This document shows positions 1-8,720 of a stretch of 44,752 nt of DNA, piece by piece. The notes under the pieces were generated by a model, which saw only the letters and a list, made by a program, of their open reading frames with translations, searched no databases and was not told the origin of the DNA. Both the position numbers and the translations under genes were made by a program. The stretch's first letter is position 1. Each line of letters starts with the position of its first letter. The DNA comes from a bacterium (lineage in GTDB: Bacteria; Planctomycetota; Planctomycetia; Gemmatales; Gemmataceae), in contig JAFKFQ010000284.1 in the NCBI GenBank assembly GCA_017308215.1, positions 25,643 to 70,394 on the forward strand, written 5' to 3'.

Positions 1-560
1 AGGAACGCCCCGGTGTACCCGCCGCCGGACACGGTGGACAGGAAGTCCACCCGCGGCAGCCACCCGCCGCGGGTGAGCGTGGCGCGTTTGCGGGTGCAGT
101 ACCGGCAGTACATCGAGCAGTTGGGCGTGGTGATGAGCAGCGCCCGGTCCGGGTACCGGTGCGTCAGCCCCGGCACCGGCGAGTCCTTGTCCTCCTCCAG
201 CGGGTCTTCCAGTTCGTACCCCGACTGGTTCTGGCTCTCCAGCGGCGACGGCACGCTCTGGAGGCGGATCGGGTCGAACGGGTCGTCCGGGTCGATGAGC
301 GAGAAGTAGTACGGCGGGATGGCGAGCTTGTACTCGCTCTCGATCCGGCCGATGGCCTCGAGCTCGGCGGGGGAGAAGGTGAGGAGGGTGCGGAGCTGGC
401 GGACGGAGCGGACCGAGTTCTGGGTCTGCCACCGCCAGTCGGTCCAGAGGTGGTCGGGGACATCCGCCCAGGCCGCGTGCCGCCGCGGGCGACTCGGGGG
501 CTCGTCGTCCTCGATACCGGTCCCGGCCGTCGTGAGCGGGCGGGTGTCGGGCTCGGCCAT
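1..560 (-). CDS. kamA: lysine 2,3-aminomutase (KamA family) N-terminal half running into patatin-like sequence; partial
   Basis: The gene runs off the left edge; 186 codons are visible. Residues 1-167 are typical of the radical-SAM, PLP-dependent lysine 2,3-aminomutase family: the HLWTDWRWQTQNSV segment (38-51), the YKLAIPPYYFSLIDPDDP segment (78-95), and the SAM/4Fe-4S motif CSMYCRYC (Cys148, Cys152, Cys155) followed by TRKRATLTRGGW. The family would continue with about 250 more residues holding the SGGDPL region and the PLP lysine. After Trp167 the frame instead reads LPRVDFLSTVSGGGYTGAF, which matches the nucleophile elbow (G-x-S-G-G) of patatin-like phospholipases. As seen here the protein is therefore a chimera and cannot be a working aminomutase. 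The start ATG has GGAGG about 13 nt upstream. The KamA identity is firm; the junction could be a real deletion fusion or an assembly join. Confidence 0.8.
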   Translation of the reverse strand, partial: MAEPDTRPLTTAGTGIEDDEPPSRPRRHAAWADVPDHLWTDWRWQTQNSVRSVRQLRTLLTFSPAELEAIGRIESEYKLAIPPYYFSLIDPDDPFDPIRLQSVPSPLESQNQSGYELEDPLEEDKDSPVPGLTHRYPDRALLITTPNCSMYCRYCTRKRATLTRGGWLPRVDFLSTVSGGGYTGAF

Positions 561-857
561 ACCGGGTTTCGCCTCCACGGGTCCGCTGACCCGGGCCGGT
601 GTCTCCGCTGACGACCGGCACTGCGGGGGGTGGTCTCGGCGGCGGGTCACCGCGCGACGTGCACCTTAAGAACAGATCGTAACGCGGGGTCGGTGAAAAA
701 CAAGTTGACCGTCCGCTGTCACTGCGCGGTTTTTCCCACTTTTTTCCGCAACACCGGCGCGACAGGGCGCGGGCACACCCCCGCTGCCGTCATTCCGCGC
801 GGTCCCGCGCGCCGATACACTTCCCTTTCCGACACCGCGAGCGCGAGCCGACGAGCC
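561..857. other. divergent intergenic region between kamA-like gene and mutS
   Basis: This stretch separates the minus-strand kamA-like gene from plus-strand mutS, so it should hold promoters for both. The mutS frame stays open upstream to about 630, but those codons do not resemble MutS, so they are not counted as coding. No clear RNA, repeat or operator was seen. Confidence 0.5.
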
Positions 858-3440
858 ATGAGCCGGATGATGCAGCAGTACCGGGACGCGAAGGCGCTTC
901 ACCCGGGAATGCTGGTGCTTTTTCGCAACGGCGACTTCTACGAGCTGTTCGAGGAGGACGCCGAACTCGGGTCGAAGGTGCTCGGCCTCACGCTCACCAA
1001 GCGCGACGGCACGATCCCGATGGCGGGCGTGCCGGTGCACCGGCTGGAGCACTACCTCGGTCAGCTCATCAAGGGCGGGCACCGGGTCGCCGTGTGCGAG
1101 CAGATGGAGGAGCCGGACCCGAAGAAGAAGATCATCCACCGCGAGGTGAACCGGGTCGTCACGCCGGGCACGGTGACGGAGGAGGCGCTGCTCGACCCGA
1201 AGGCGCCGAACCACCTCGTCGCCGTGTGGTGCGCGAAGGGCGACGTGGTCGGCGTGGCGTGGGTCGACCTCAGCGTCGGCGCGTTCGGCGCCGCCGACGT
1301 GCCCGCGGCGCGCCTCGCCGACGAGTTCGCGCGCCTCAACCCGTCCGAGGTGCTGTTCGCCGAGGGGCAGGCCGGGGGCGTGGCCGAGGCGGCGGGCGTG
1401 GTGATGCCGCGGACGCGCTCGCCGCGCCCCGACTGGACCTTCGACCCCACCACGGCGGTGCAGGCACTGAAGACGCACTTCCAGGTCTCCACGCTCGCCG
1501 GCTTCGGGTTCGACGACGCGCAGCCGTGCCTCACGGCCGCGGGCGCGGTCGTAATCTACCTTCAAGAAACGCTGCGCGCAAGCCTCGCCCACCTGCGCCG
1601 CCTCCAGCCGCACCGCCCCGACGCGCTCCTCACGCTCGACGAGGTGACGCGGCGCAGCCTCGAACTCACCCGCACCCTCCGCGACGCCCAGCGCGACGGC
1701 TCGCTCCTCGCCGTGCTCGACCGCACGGTCACGCCGATGGGCGCGCGGATGCTGCACGACAGCCTCCTCGCCCCGCTCACCGACCGCACCGCCATCACCG
1801 CCCGCCTCGACGCCGTCGAGGAGCTGGTGAAGGACCACGCCCTCCGCGGGCAGTTGCGCGGCCTGCTCGACGCCTGCTCCGACATCCAGCGCCTCACGAC
1901 GCGCGTCTCGACCGCCCGCGCCACCCCGCCCGACCTGGCGAAGATCGCCGCCACGCTCCGCCTCCTGCCGGCGGTCAAGGCGAAGCTCGCGGGCCGCAAG
2001 TCGGCGCTGCTCGCGGCGCTCGAACAGCGCCTCGAACTCTGCCCCGACCTGCGCGACCTCCTCGACCGCTCGTTGAAGGACGACCCGCCGTTCAGCGCGA
2101 AGGATGGCGGCGTCATCAAGGAGGGGTACAGCCCGGAGCTGGACGAACTCCACAAGCTGTCGAGCGAGGGGAAGGGGTGGATCGCCCGCTACCAGGCGGC
2201 GGAGATCACGCGGACGAACATCGCCAGTCTGAAGGTCGGGTACAACGAGGTCCACGGCTACTACATCGAGGTGACGCACGCCAACACGGCGCGCGTGCCC
2301 GCCGACTACACCCGCAAGCAGACGCTCAAGAACGCCGAGCGGTACATCACCCCGCAGCTGAAGGAGTACGAGGAGAAGGTGCTGTCCGCGCAGGAGAAGA
2401 GCCAGGCGCTGGAGCTGCAACTGTTCACGCAACGCCGCGAGCAGGTCGCCGCGCAGACGCACCGCCTCCTGAACGCCGCCGACGTGCTGGCCGCGGCCGA
2501 CTTCCTCGCCGCCCTCGCCGAACTGGCCGCGTCGCGCAACTACGTCCGCCCGGTGCTCGTGGACGAGCCGGTCCTCGACATCACGGACGGCCGTCACCCG
2601 GTCCTCGACGTGATCCTCCCGCCGGGCACGTTCGTCCCGAACGACGCCGCGTTCGGCCCGGGCGCCGGCACGCTCTGGCTCATCACGGGGCCGAACATGA
2701 GCGGCAAGAGCACGTTCATCCGCCAGGTCGCACTGCTCACGCTCATGGCGCACGTCGGCAGCTTCGTCCCGGCGAAGGCGGCGACGGTCGGGCTCACCGA
2801 CCGCATCTTCACGCGGGTGGGGGCGAGCGACGAACTGAGCCGCGGGCAGAGCACGTTCATGGTCGAGATGACGGAAGCCGCGAACATCCTCAACAACGCC
2901 ACCCCGCGCTCGCTCGTCATCCTCGACGAGATCGGCCGCGGCACGAGCACCTACGACGGCGTGTCGCTGGCGTGGGCGATCACCGAGTACCTGCACGGGG
3001 CGGTCGGCTGCCGGGCGCTGTTCGCCACCCACTACCACGAACTCGCCCAACTCGCGGCGACGCTCCCGAACCTGCGAAACTACAACGTCACCGTGCAGGA
3101 GCACGAGAAGGACGTGGTGTTCCTCCACAAGATCGGCCCGGGGAACGCGGACAAGAGCTACGGCATCCACGTCGCCCGGCTGGCCGGCCTCCCGGAGGCG
3201 GTGCTGGCCCGCGCCGAGGCCGTGCTCGGCACGCTGGAGGCAAGGCACCAGCTCCCCGTCGGCACCCCGCCGCCGGCAATCGAGACACCGACCCCGAAGC
3301 CGCAGGCGCCGTGCGCCGAGCCTGCCGCGCGCCCGGCGCGGAAGAAGCCGGTGCCGCAGCGGGTCGAGCCGCCGGAGGCGCCGAAGCGAAAGCCCGGCCC
3401 GCCGTCGCTGTTCGACGACCCCGACGGCCCGCCGTTCTAA
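858..3440 (+). CDS. mutS: DNA mismatch repair protein MutS
   Basis: This 860-residue protein recognises base mismatches and small loops and starts methyl-independent or methyl-directed repair. Visible parts: the mismatch-reading motif GDFYELFEEDA with Phe27 and Glu29 (the Phe-x-Glu wedge), connector and lever domains, a clamp region, the Walker A motif GPNMSGKS, the ABC signature region, the Walker B motif LDEIGRGTSTYDG and the ATHYHEL segment. A proline-rich, basic C-terminal tail ends in SLFDDPDGPPF. The open frame extends upstream, but similarity to MutS begins at the ATG used here (MSRMMQQYRDAK). Length fits the family (about 850-900). It lies 12 nt before a WD40-type gene, probably co-transcribed by chance. 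Function is certain by family; nothing odd was seen. Confidence 0.97.
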   Translation: MSRMMQQYRDAKALHPGMLVLFRNGDFYELFEEDAELGSKVLGLTLTKRDGTIPMAGVPVHRLEHYLGQLIKGGHRVAVCEQMEEPDPKKKIIHREVNRVVTPGTVTEEALLDPKAPNHLVAVWCAKGDVVGVAWVDLSVGAFGAADVPAARLADEFARLNPSEVLFAEGQAGGVAEAAGVVMPRTRSPRPDWTFDPTTAVQALKTHFQVSTLAGFGFDDAQPCLTAAGAVVIYLQETLRASLAHLRRLQPHRPDALLTLDEVTRRSLELTRTLRDAQRDGSLLAVLDRTVTPMGARMLHDSLLAPLTDRTAITARLDAVEELVKDHALRGQLRGLLDACSDIQRLTTRVSTARATPPDLAKIAATLRLLPAVKAKLAGRKSALLAALEQRLELCPDLRDLLDRSLKDDPPFSAKDGGVIKEGYSPELDELHKLSSEGKGWIARYQAAEITRTNIASLKVGYNEVHGYYIEVTHANTARVPADYTRKQTLKNAERYITPQLKEYEEKVLSAQEKSQALELQLFTQRREQVAAQTHRLLNAADVLAAADFLAALAELAASRNYVRPVLVDEPVLDITDGRHPVLDVILPPGTFVPNDAAFGPGAGTLWLITGPNMSGKSTFIRQVALLTLMAHVGSFVPAKAATVGLTDRIFTRVGASDELSRGQSTFMVEMTEAANILNNATPRSLVILDEIGRGTSTYDGVSLAWAITEYLHGAVGCRALFATHYHELAQLAATLPNLRNYNVTVQEHEKDVVFLHKIGPGNADKSYGIHVARLAGLPEAVLARAEAVLGTLEARHQLPVGTPPPAIETPTPKPQAPCAEPAARPARKKPVPQRVEPPEAPKRKPGPPSLFDDPDGPPF

Positions 3441-3452
3441 CCTGGCCGTCCC

Positions 3453-4398
3453 GTGATCCGACTCCGCTGCCCGCGGGCGCCCGTCCGCTCGCTGACCTTC
3501 TCGCCGGACGGCGACCTGCTCGCCGGCGCCGGCCCGGAGGAAGTGTGGTGCTGGTGCGCGAGCCGCGGGTGGGGGCTCACGGGCCTGAAGCGCTCGGGGT
3601 GGGTCGGCGACGTGGCGTTCCACCCGGGCGGGCGGACGCTCGCGTTCATCGGCCCGCCACCGACCGCGCCCGGCTGGCGCGGGTGGCTGGCGGCGAAGCT
3701 GACGACCGACCCGCCCGCCGTCGGGTTCCACTCGCTCGCCGACAACGGCGCCGTCGCTCCGGATGCGCTCCCGCTGTGGCCGCCCGGGTCACCACCACCC
3801 GGGGCACAGGGCGGACCGGCCTGGACCCCGTGCCTCGCGTTCTCGGCAGACGGCAACACGGTTATCTCGAACACGCTCGACGAGGGCAGTTTCTTCCGGT
3901 TCCCGCGGCACGCCATCCTTCGGTGGCAGCTGACCGACGCCGGGCCGATGCGGGTCGTGAACCCCGAACCGCAACGGCTCGGGACCGAGGACGGGACGTA
4001 CCGGCTCGGCGACCTGTTCGTGATGATCGGCGGCTTCGGGATGCGGGCCTGCCCGTTCGACCCCGGCGACCGGCGGCCGATCGTGGCTCCGCGGTTGAGC
4101 GACGCCGCGGTACTCGCCGTCGCCCGGGTCGGTGAGTGGGTCGCCACGGCGAACCCGACCGGCATCCACATCTGGCACCTGCGCGAGCGGGCGCCCGTCG
4201 CGGTGCTCCCGCCTCCCCCCGGCGGTGCTCGCCGTCGGGAACTGGAACGGGGTGACGATCTGGAACCCGTTGTCCGGCGACCGCGGGAAGTCGTTCGACT
4301 TCGGGGTGGGGCGGGTCATGTCCGTCGCGTACTCGCCCGACGGCCTTCTGCTGGCTGTGGGCGGGACGCGGGGCGTGGTGGTGATCGACGTGGACTGA
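3453..4398 (+). pseudogene. WD40-type beta-propeller protein, frameshifted
   Basis: Starting at GTG 3453, the frame encodes WD40-like blades (VRSLTFSPDGDLLAGAG, VGDVAFHPGGRTLAFIG, later IHIWHLRERAPVAVLP) and then loses similarity. The sense continues in the next frame from about 4221 (AVLAVGNWNGVTIWNPLSGD, then VMSVAYSPDGLLLAVGG) to a stop at 4398. The switch falls at a run of six C at 4215-4220; with one C fewer the two halves join cleanly into a protein of about 314 residues. That equals the length of the intact relative at 6192-7148, so the two are probably paralogues. The break is either a true frameshift mutation or a homopolymer sequencing error. Partners and function are unknown; such propellers usually act as protein-binding scaffolds. 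Confidence 0.75.
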
Positions 4399-4404
4399 TG
4401 CGGG

Positions 4405-4678
4405 TCAGCGCGACGCCGGCGAGGGTCGCCCGGGGAGTTGGACCAGCACCGCGTCGTCCTTCAGCACGCGGCGGTAGATCTCGGAAAGCGGGCCGGTGTG
4501 AAGCACCACCGGGGCGCCGTCGCCGAGCCGGCCCGTCGCTCACCTTGGCGGTTACGATCTGCGGCCCCGGGCTCGACGGCAGCGCCGCGACGACGCCAGC
4601 CGTGCGGGCGAGTAGCAGCACGGGGCCTGCGGGCGGGACACGGCGCGTCCGATCGGGGAGTGACAAGGTTCGCCGCAC
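4405..4678 (-). pseudogene. decayed, internally deleted paralogue of the neighbouring secreted protein
   Basis: Reading the minus strand, one frame gives a hydrophobic signal-like stretch then PGPQIVTAKVSDG, matching APKLVVARVNEG of the gene at 4679-5470. A second frame, 1 nt out of phase and preceded by a TGA, gives RLGDGAPVVLHTGPLSEIY and KDDAVLVQLPG before a stop at 4405-4407. These match RLGKGAGVVLHTGPIADEI and KSDAVFVEVPG of the neighbour. The middle of the protein (the VPVNRQIDIPVNENGQQVI region) is missing. It is a tandem duplicate that has lost its centre and its frame. Not expected to make a useful product. Confidence 0.6.
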
Positions 4679-5470
4679 TCACGGCCGCGGCGCCGGGAGC
4701 AGGTCCGCGGGGGGTGGAGGTGCCGGCCGGGTGGCGGGCGGTGCTGGGGTCGGAGCGGCCGGGGCCGGGAACACACGCAAGCCCGGTTGCGGCGGTGCCC
4801 CGCCCGGGACCGGCGCCGGGCGGGCGAACTCGGACGTCACACCGTCGACGAACCCGCCCGGCGCGGCGAACGCCGGCTGGGCGAACCCGCCGACCCCGCC
4901 GGGGACTTCCACGAATACCGCATCACTCTTGAACATGGCCTTGATCTCGTCTGCGATCGGCCCGGTGTGGAGCACCACCCCCGCCCCCTTCCCAAGGCGG
5001 ATTTCGAGGGCGAGTGGCTGAATCCGCTTCCCGGCCGCGTCGCGCGCCTTAAGGCCGTCCAGCGGGATCGAGTTCTCCCGCGTCTGTTGCTGCATGCTGG
5101 TGGTCATCGCCTTGCGGATCACCTGCTGCCCGTTCTCGTTCACCGGAATGTCGATCTGCCGGTTCACCGGTACCACCTCGGTCGAGGACCAGACCAGCGC
5201 CCCCTCGTTCACCCGGGCGACCACCAGTTTCGGCGCCGATGCGCCCGCGCCGCGAGAGCCGCCCTGGATGACAAGGCCGCCCTGCGGGACGACGAAGTTC
5301 TGAGGTTGGGCCGGAACCGCCAGCGGGGGCTGAGCCGGTACGGTGGGTACGACTCGGCCCGGGGGCACGGGCTGGGCTGGACCGGAACCGGGGACGGCGG
5401 GGGGCGGTTGCTGGGCGGCGGCCGGTCCGACCACGGCGAGGAGCAGAACGGCGGCAGCGGAGCGTGACAT
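4679..5470 (-). CDS. secreted proline-rich protein of unknown function
   Basis: The 263-residue product begins with a signal peptide (MSRSAAAVLLLAVVGPAAAQ), so it is exported. A Pro/Gln/Val-rich linker follows (about 20-75), then a compact central domain (about 80-200) with KLVVARVNEGALVW, DIPVNENGQQVIRKAM and IRLGKGAGVVLHTGPIADE, then a second Pro/Ala-rich tail. No catalytic motif was recognised. The start was chosen because it opens the signal peptide and has GAGGGTG just upstream; the frame is open further upstream without coding character. A broken tandem paralogue lies immediately downstream. The Pro-rich flanks suggest an extended periplasmic or surface protein; that is inference. Confidence 0.7.
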   Translation of the reverse strand: MSRSAAAVLLLAVVGPAAAQQPPPAVPGSGPAQPVPPGRVVPTVPAQPPLAVPAQPQNFVVPQGGLVIQGGSRGAGASAPKLVVARVNEGALVWSSTEVVPVNRQIDIPVNENGQQVIRKAMTTSMQQQTRENSIPLDGLKARDAAGKRIQPLALEIRLGKGAGVVLHTGPIADEIKAMFKSDAVFVEVPGGVGGFAQPAFAAPGGFVDGVTSEFARPAPVPGGAPPQPGLRVFPAPAAPTPAPPATRPAPPPPADLLPAPRP

Positions 5471-5654
5471 GGGGCACCCTCGGATGAGGCTGAGCGACCT
5501 GAGAATAACCGACCCTGCCCACCCGGGCAACGGCCGACGGCGCATCTTCATTGTCTTGCCCGCCCGCGGGCCGGCGCTCGGCCGGTCGAGGTTGACTCCC
5601 GGCGGACCGTCGGGAGAATGGCCCCATCCCGTGTCCACGGAAGGAGCCCGCCGG

Positions 5655-6149
5655 ATGAACGTACCCCTGCCCAAATACGCCGAGCGCGGCCCGATCCACG
5701 ACGTGGTGTGGGTGCCGCTCAAGTTCTACCACGACCAGCGCGGGTGGCTCGTCGAGTTGTTCCGCAACGACCTGATCGACCCGAAGTACCACCCGGTCAT
5801 GGCCTACGTGTCGCAGACCAAGCCCGGCGTCGCCCGCGGCCCGCACGAGCACGTCGACCAGTCGGACTACTTCTGCTTCGTCGGCCCGTCCACGTTCCGC
5901 GTCTACCTGTGGGACGCCCGCAAGGACTCGCCGACCTACGGCAAGAAGGAGATCCGCGAGGTGGGCGAGGACGCGGCGTACGCGCTGATCGTGCCGCCGG
6001 GCGTGGTCCACGCCTACAAGAACGTCGGCGGGAAGGACGGGCTCGTGTTCAACGGCGCGAACCGCCTCTACGCCGGGTGGCTGAAGCAAGACCCGGTGGA
6101 CGAGATCCGCCACGAGGCCGACGCGGACAGCCCGTACCAGCTCGACTGA
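5655..6149 (+). CDS. dTDP-4-dehydrorhamnose 3,5-epimerase family protein (RmlC-like cupin)
   Basis: This 164-residue protein belongs to the RmlC cupin family, which epimerises 4-keto-6-deoxy sugar nucleotides on the way to L-rhamnose and related sugars. Seen: DQRGWLVELFRND (the DxRG-type start of the fold), the segment QTKPGVARGPHEHVDQSDYF with candidate catalytic His, LWDARKDSPTYG, and LIVPPGVVHAYKNVGG near the end of the barrel. AAGGAG at 5641-5646 sits 8 nt before the ATG, and upstream in-frame codons look non-coding, which fixes the start. It is slightly shorter than typical RmlC (about 180). It stands alone, away from other rml genes, so its exact sugar is uncertain. Confidence 0.85.
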   Translation: MNVPLPKYAERGPIHDVVWVPLKFYHDQRGWLVELFRNDLIDPKYHPVMAYVSQTKPGVARGPHEHVDQSDYFCFVGPSTFRVYLWDARKDSPTYGKKEIREVGEDAAYALIVPPGVVHAYKNVGGKDGLVFNGANRLYAGWLKQDPVDEIRHEADADSPYQLD

Positions 6150-6191
6150 CCCGCGAACCGATCCCGCCGGCGCGGCGTCTGATGGGGTGCC

Positions 6192-7148
6192 ATGCACGCC
6201 GTCCGCACCGCGTCCGGTCACCCCGTCTGTCGGGTCGCCTTCTCCCCGTGCGGGAACTGGTTCGCCACCGCCCAGCCGAACCACGGCGTTACCGTGTACG
6301 ACCGCGCCGGCGCGGCGGTGCGCACGGTCGGCAGCCCACGCTGGACGGATTACACGGGTCTAACGTTCTGCCACGGTGGGGCATGGATCGCGGCCGCCGG
6401 GTTGAAGGGCATTGCGGTGTACGACGCGGCGACCGGCGCATGCCTCGGCTCGACCCACTACCAATCCATGCGGGGCTTCCGGCTGGGCTCAACGGGTGAC
6501 GTGCTGCTCGGAGTCGGCCGAGGGGCGATTCTCGAACTACTCGTTCATCCCGGTGAGCCGATGATCGGCCGGACGGTCTGGTCCGTCACGGCGGGCGAGT
6601 CCGGCGAAGTCTCGCACGAGGGCCGGTGGGCGGTTGCCTTCCGGCCAACCGGGCGACCGATCGTGGTCGATCTCCTGTCGGGGCAGGAGTCCCACGTTCT
6701 CGACCACCCGGCGCGGAACCGTCCGAACGTGCCGGGGCAGCACGCGGCGCCCGTCGTGGGCTTCGCTACCGCCCCGCGGGCCGCGCTCGCCGCCGGAACC
6801 TCGGTCGCCGTCTTCGATCTCACGCCCGCGGTCGATCGGCCGGTCGCCTCGGATGAGCTACCCGCCCCGCGGCCGGTCGAGAAGGCGTGTTTTACCCTCC
6901 CGCCGCCTAACTGCTGGCCTGCTGGGAAGCCGTGGTGTCCCCCGTTCTCGCTGACGCCAGACGGACGCGGGCTGCTGGTGAAGCGGCCGCGCGAACGAGT
7001 ACAACTCTGGGATGTGGACGCCGGCACGCTCGACGTCGAGTGGAGCTGGCGGCTCGACGGGATTACCTGCCTTGCGGTCGCGCCGGACGGGCTGACGGCC
7101 GTGGCGGGCGCCCGCCACGGCCGCCTGGTGATGTGGGATCTGGCGTAG
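6192..7148 (+). CDS. WD40-type beta-propeller protein
   Basis: The 318-residue product carries irregular WD40 blades: VCRVAFSPCGNWFATAQPNH, LTFCHGGAWIAAAGLKGIAVY, FSLTPDGRGLLVKRPRERVQLW and CLAVAPDGLTAVAGARHGRL ending VMWDLA. It has no signal peptide and no kinase or enzyme domain, so it is probably a cytoplasmic scaffold. Length and layout match the frameshifted gene at 3453-4398, and both sit in the same 4-kb stretch, which suggests duplication. It starts 42 nt after the epimerase stop and may share its transcript. Partners unknown. Confidence 0.75.
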   Translation: MHAVRTASGHPVCRVAFSPCGNWFATAQPNHGVTVYDRAGAAVRTVGSPRWTDYTGLTFCHGGAWIAAAGLKGIAVYDAATGACLGSTHYQSMRGFRLGSTGDVLLGVGRGAILELLVHPGEPMIGRTVWSVTAGESGEVSHEGRWAVAFRPTGRPIVVDLLSGQESHVLDHPARNRPNVPGQHAAPVVGFATAPRAALAAGTSVAVFDLTPAVDRPVASDELPAPRPVEKACFTLPPPNCWPAGKPWCPPFSLTPDGRGLLVKRPRERVQLWDVDAGTLDVEWSWRLDGITCLAVAPDGLTAVAGARHGRLVMWDLA

Positions 7149-7153
7149 CTCGG

Positions 7154-7888
7154 CTACGGTTCGTCCGGGTCGAGCCCGAGCGCCCGCAGTTTCGCCGCGA
7201 ACTTCTCCGCCCGCTCCCGCTCCGCGTCGGCGCGTTGCTGCTCGGCTTCCGCCCGGCGTTTCTCGGCCTCGGCACGGCGGGTCTCAGCCTCGGCGCGGCC
7301 GCGCTCCTGATTCGCCAGCTCCCCGAGTTCCACGAAAGACAGGAACCGCCGCCCGTCCGGACCGTACAGTTGTAGCTCCGGATCGTCCTCGAAGCGGACG
7401 CCGAGGCGCGGGCTGACCCACCCGTTCACGTCGGGAATCGGGTCGAGCCCGGCCGGGCCGCGCGCGTAGCCGCGGAGTGTTCCGCGGTCCGGGTCGATGA
7501 CGTAGTACTCCTCCGCGCCGTAGGTCGTGTAAGTCGTGTAAAAGGCGAGCTTGCGGCGGAGTTCGCCGGCGCGGTTCCCCGGCGACAGCACCTCGAACAC
7601 CACCTGCGGGAACGTGTCGCCCTCGTCCCACACCTTGTAACTGCCGCGGTCCCCCTTCGGGCGGCCGAACGCCACGTACACGTCCGGCGCCTGGCGGATC
7701 GTGTTGCTCCCGCGGACCGGGTAGATGAGGTTGTCCCCGGCGACGAACACGTCCGCCCGAGCGGCGAAGAGAAGATCCAGATTTCCCTGGACGGTCACGA
7801 TCCAGCGGAACTGGATGGTGTTGTCCGACATCGGCTTCCCGTCCGAGTCGGGGTAGATGACTCCGGCGTCCGAGGTGGCGTGGCTCAT
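7154..7888 (-). CDS. Uma2 family protein (DUF820, PD-(D/E)XK-like fold) with C-terminal coiled coil
   Basis: The 244-residue product shows the Uma2/DUF820 pattern: an N-terminal LFAARADVFVAGDNLIYP segment, APDVYVAFGRP, the core QVVFEVLSPGNRAGELRRK with Glu and Lys of the nuclease-like fold, and EEYYVIDPDRGTLRGY. The last 60 residues are a charged heptad stretch with repeats of RRAEAE, a coiled coil common in planctomycete members. The family is abundant in cyanobacteria and planctomycetes; its nuclease role is predicted by fold rather than shown. The start has a strong GGGGGAGG before ATG, which fixes it. It lies 13 nt downstream of the sigma-factor gene and is very likely co-transcribed with it. 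Confidence 0.85.
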   Translation of the reverse strand: MSHATSDAGVIYPDSDGKPMSDNTIQFRWIVTVQGNLDLLFAARADVFVAGDNLIYPVRGSNTIRQAPDVYVAFGRPKGDRGSYKVWDEGDTFPQVVFEVLSPGNRAGELRRKLAFYTTYTTYGAEEYYVIDPDRGTLRGYARGPAGLDPIPDVNGWVSPRLGVRFEDDPELQLYGPDGRRFLSFVELGELANQERGRAEAETRRAEAEKRRAEAEQQRADAERERAEKFAAKLRALGLDPDEP

Positions 7889-7901
7889 GGCGCCTCCCCC
7901 G

Positions 7902-8573
7902 TCAACTCGTCGGGCCGGGGCGTTTGGCCTTCGGCACCTTTTTCGACGTCGGCTCGGGCGGGGCGAGCTTCGTCGCGTCGGTGGACAGCTTGGCGAGTTC
8001 CCGCAGCTTCTTCCGGGCACGCGACAGGACGGCGCCGATCGTGTTCACCGGCACGTCCGTCTCGGTGCTGATCTCCTCGTAGGTCCGCCCCTCCAGGTAG
8101 TACAGGCGCACGATCTCGCGCTCGCGGCCCTTCAGCCGCTTCAAGAGCCCGTCCACCTCTTCCAGCCGCTCGATCCCCTTCGCCGCCGCCGGCGCGTCGT
8201 CCGCCTCCGGTTCGGGGAGGCGCGACTCGCCGCGGTTGATCGACCCGAGCACCTGCTGGCGGCGCGCCAGTTCCTTCACGCAGATGCGGCGGGCGATGAC
8301 GGTCAGGTACGTCGCCAGGCTCGACTCCCCGCGGAACTCGCGGAGAACGCGGAAGTTGTCGTCCACGAGCTTCACCAGCACCTCGGCGGCGATGTCCTCC
8401 AGGTCTTCCGGGCCGACCCGGGCGCTGCGGAGGTGGGCGGTGTACTGGATGGCGTGGTAGATGAGGCTGATGAACCGGTCGACGAAGTCGTTCCACGAGC
8501 CGGGCGCCTTGGCGAGGCACCGCTTGAGGAGGTCGCGGTCGACCGCGGTGAACGAGTTGTTTGGGGTACTCAC
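7902..8573 (-). CDS. ECF-type RNA polymerase sigma factor
   Basis: The 223-residue product has a sigma region 2 (about 20-95: FVDRFISLIYHAIQYTAHL, EDLEDIAAEVLVKLVDDNF, LATYLTVIARRICVKELAR) and a sigma region 4 helix-turn-helix (about 140-190: EVDGLLKRLKGREREIVRLY, YEEISTETDVPVNTIGAVLS, RARKKLREL). It would direct RNA polymerase to a limited regulon. The C-terminal tail is Lys/Pro-rich and disordered. The start is GTG with a weak upstream site. No anti-sigma gene is next to it; the downstream partner is the Uma2 gene. It is of the planctomycete ECF type rather than a housekeeping sigma; the exact ECF group was not determined. Confidence 0.88.
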   Translation of the reverse strand: MSTPNNSFTAVDRDLLKRCLAKAPGSWNDFVDRFISLIYHAIQYTAHLRSARVGPEDLEDIAAEVLVKLVDDNFRVLREFRGESSLATYLTVIARRICVKELARRQQVLGSINRGESRLPEPEADDAPAAAKGIERLEEVDGLLKRLKGREREIVRLYYLEGRTYEEISTETDVPVNTIGAVLSRARKKLRELAKLSTDATKLAPPEPTSKKVPKAKRPGPTS

Positions 8574-8720
8574 GGGGGATCCCGGGTGTGGTGCGGGTCC
8601 GCTCCGGGGATCCCTCCCACACCAGCGTACCCGGCCGGGCGCGGTGACTCAAGCGGCCCGGCCGCGGCGCGGCGTTGCCCCATCATAGCCGAGTCGGCAC
8701 CGCCGCTACAACCGACCGGG

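Noticed and set aside
666-3731. 1021-codon antisense frame over mutS
   Set aside because: No family signal, low-complexity Arg/Leu/Val/Glu composition, and complete overlap with a certain gene.
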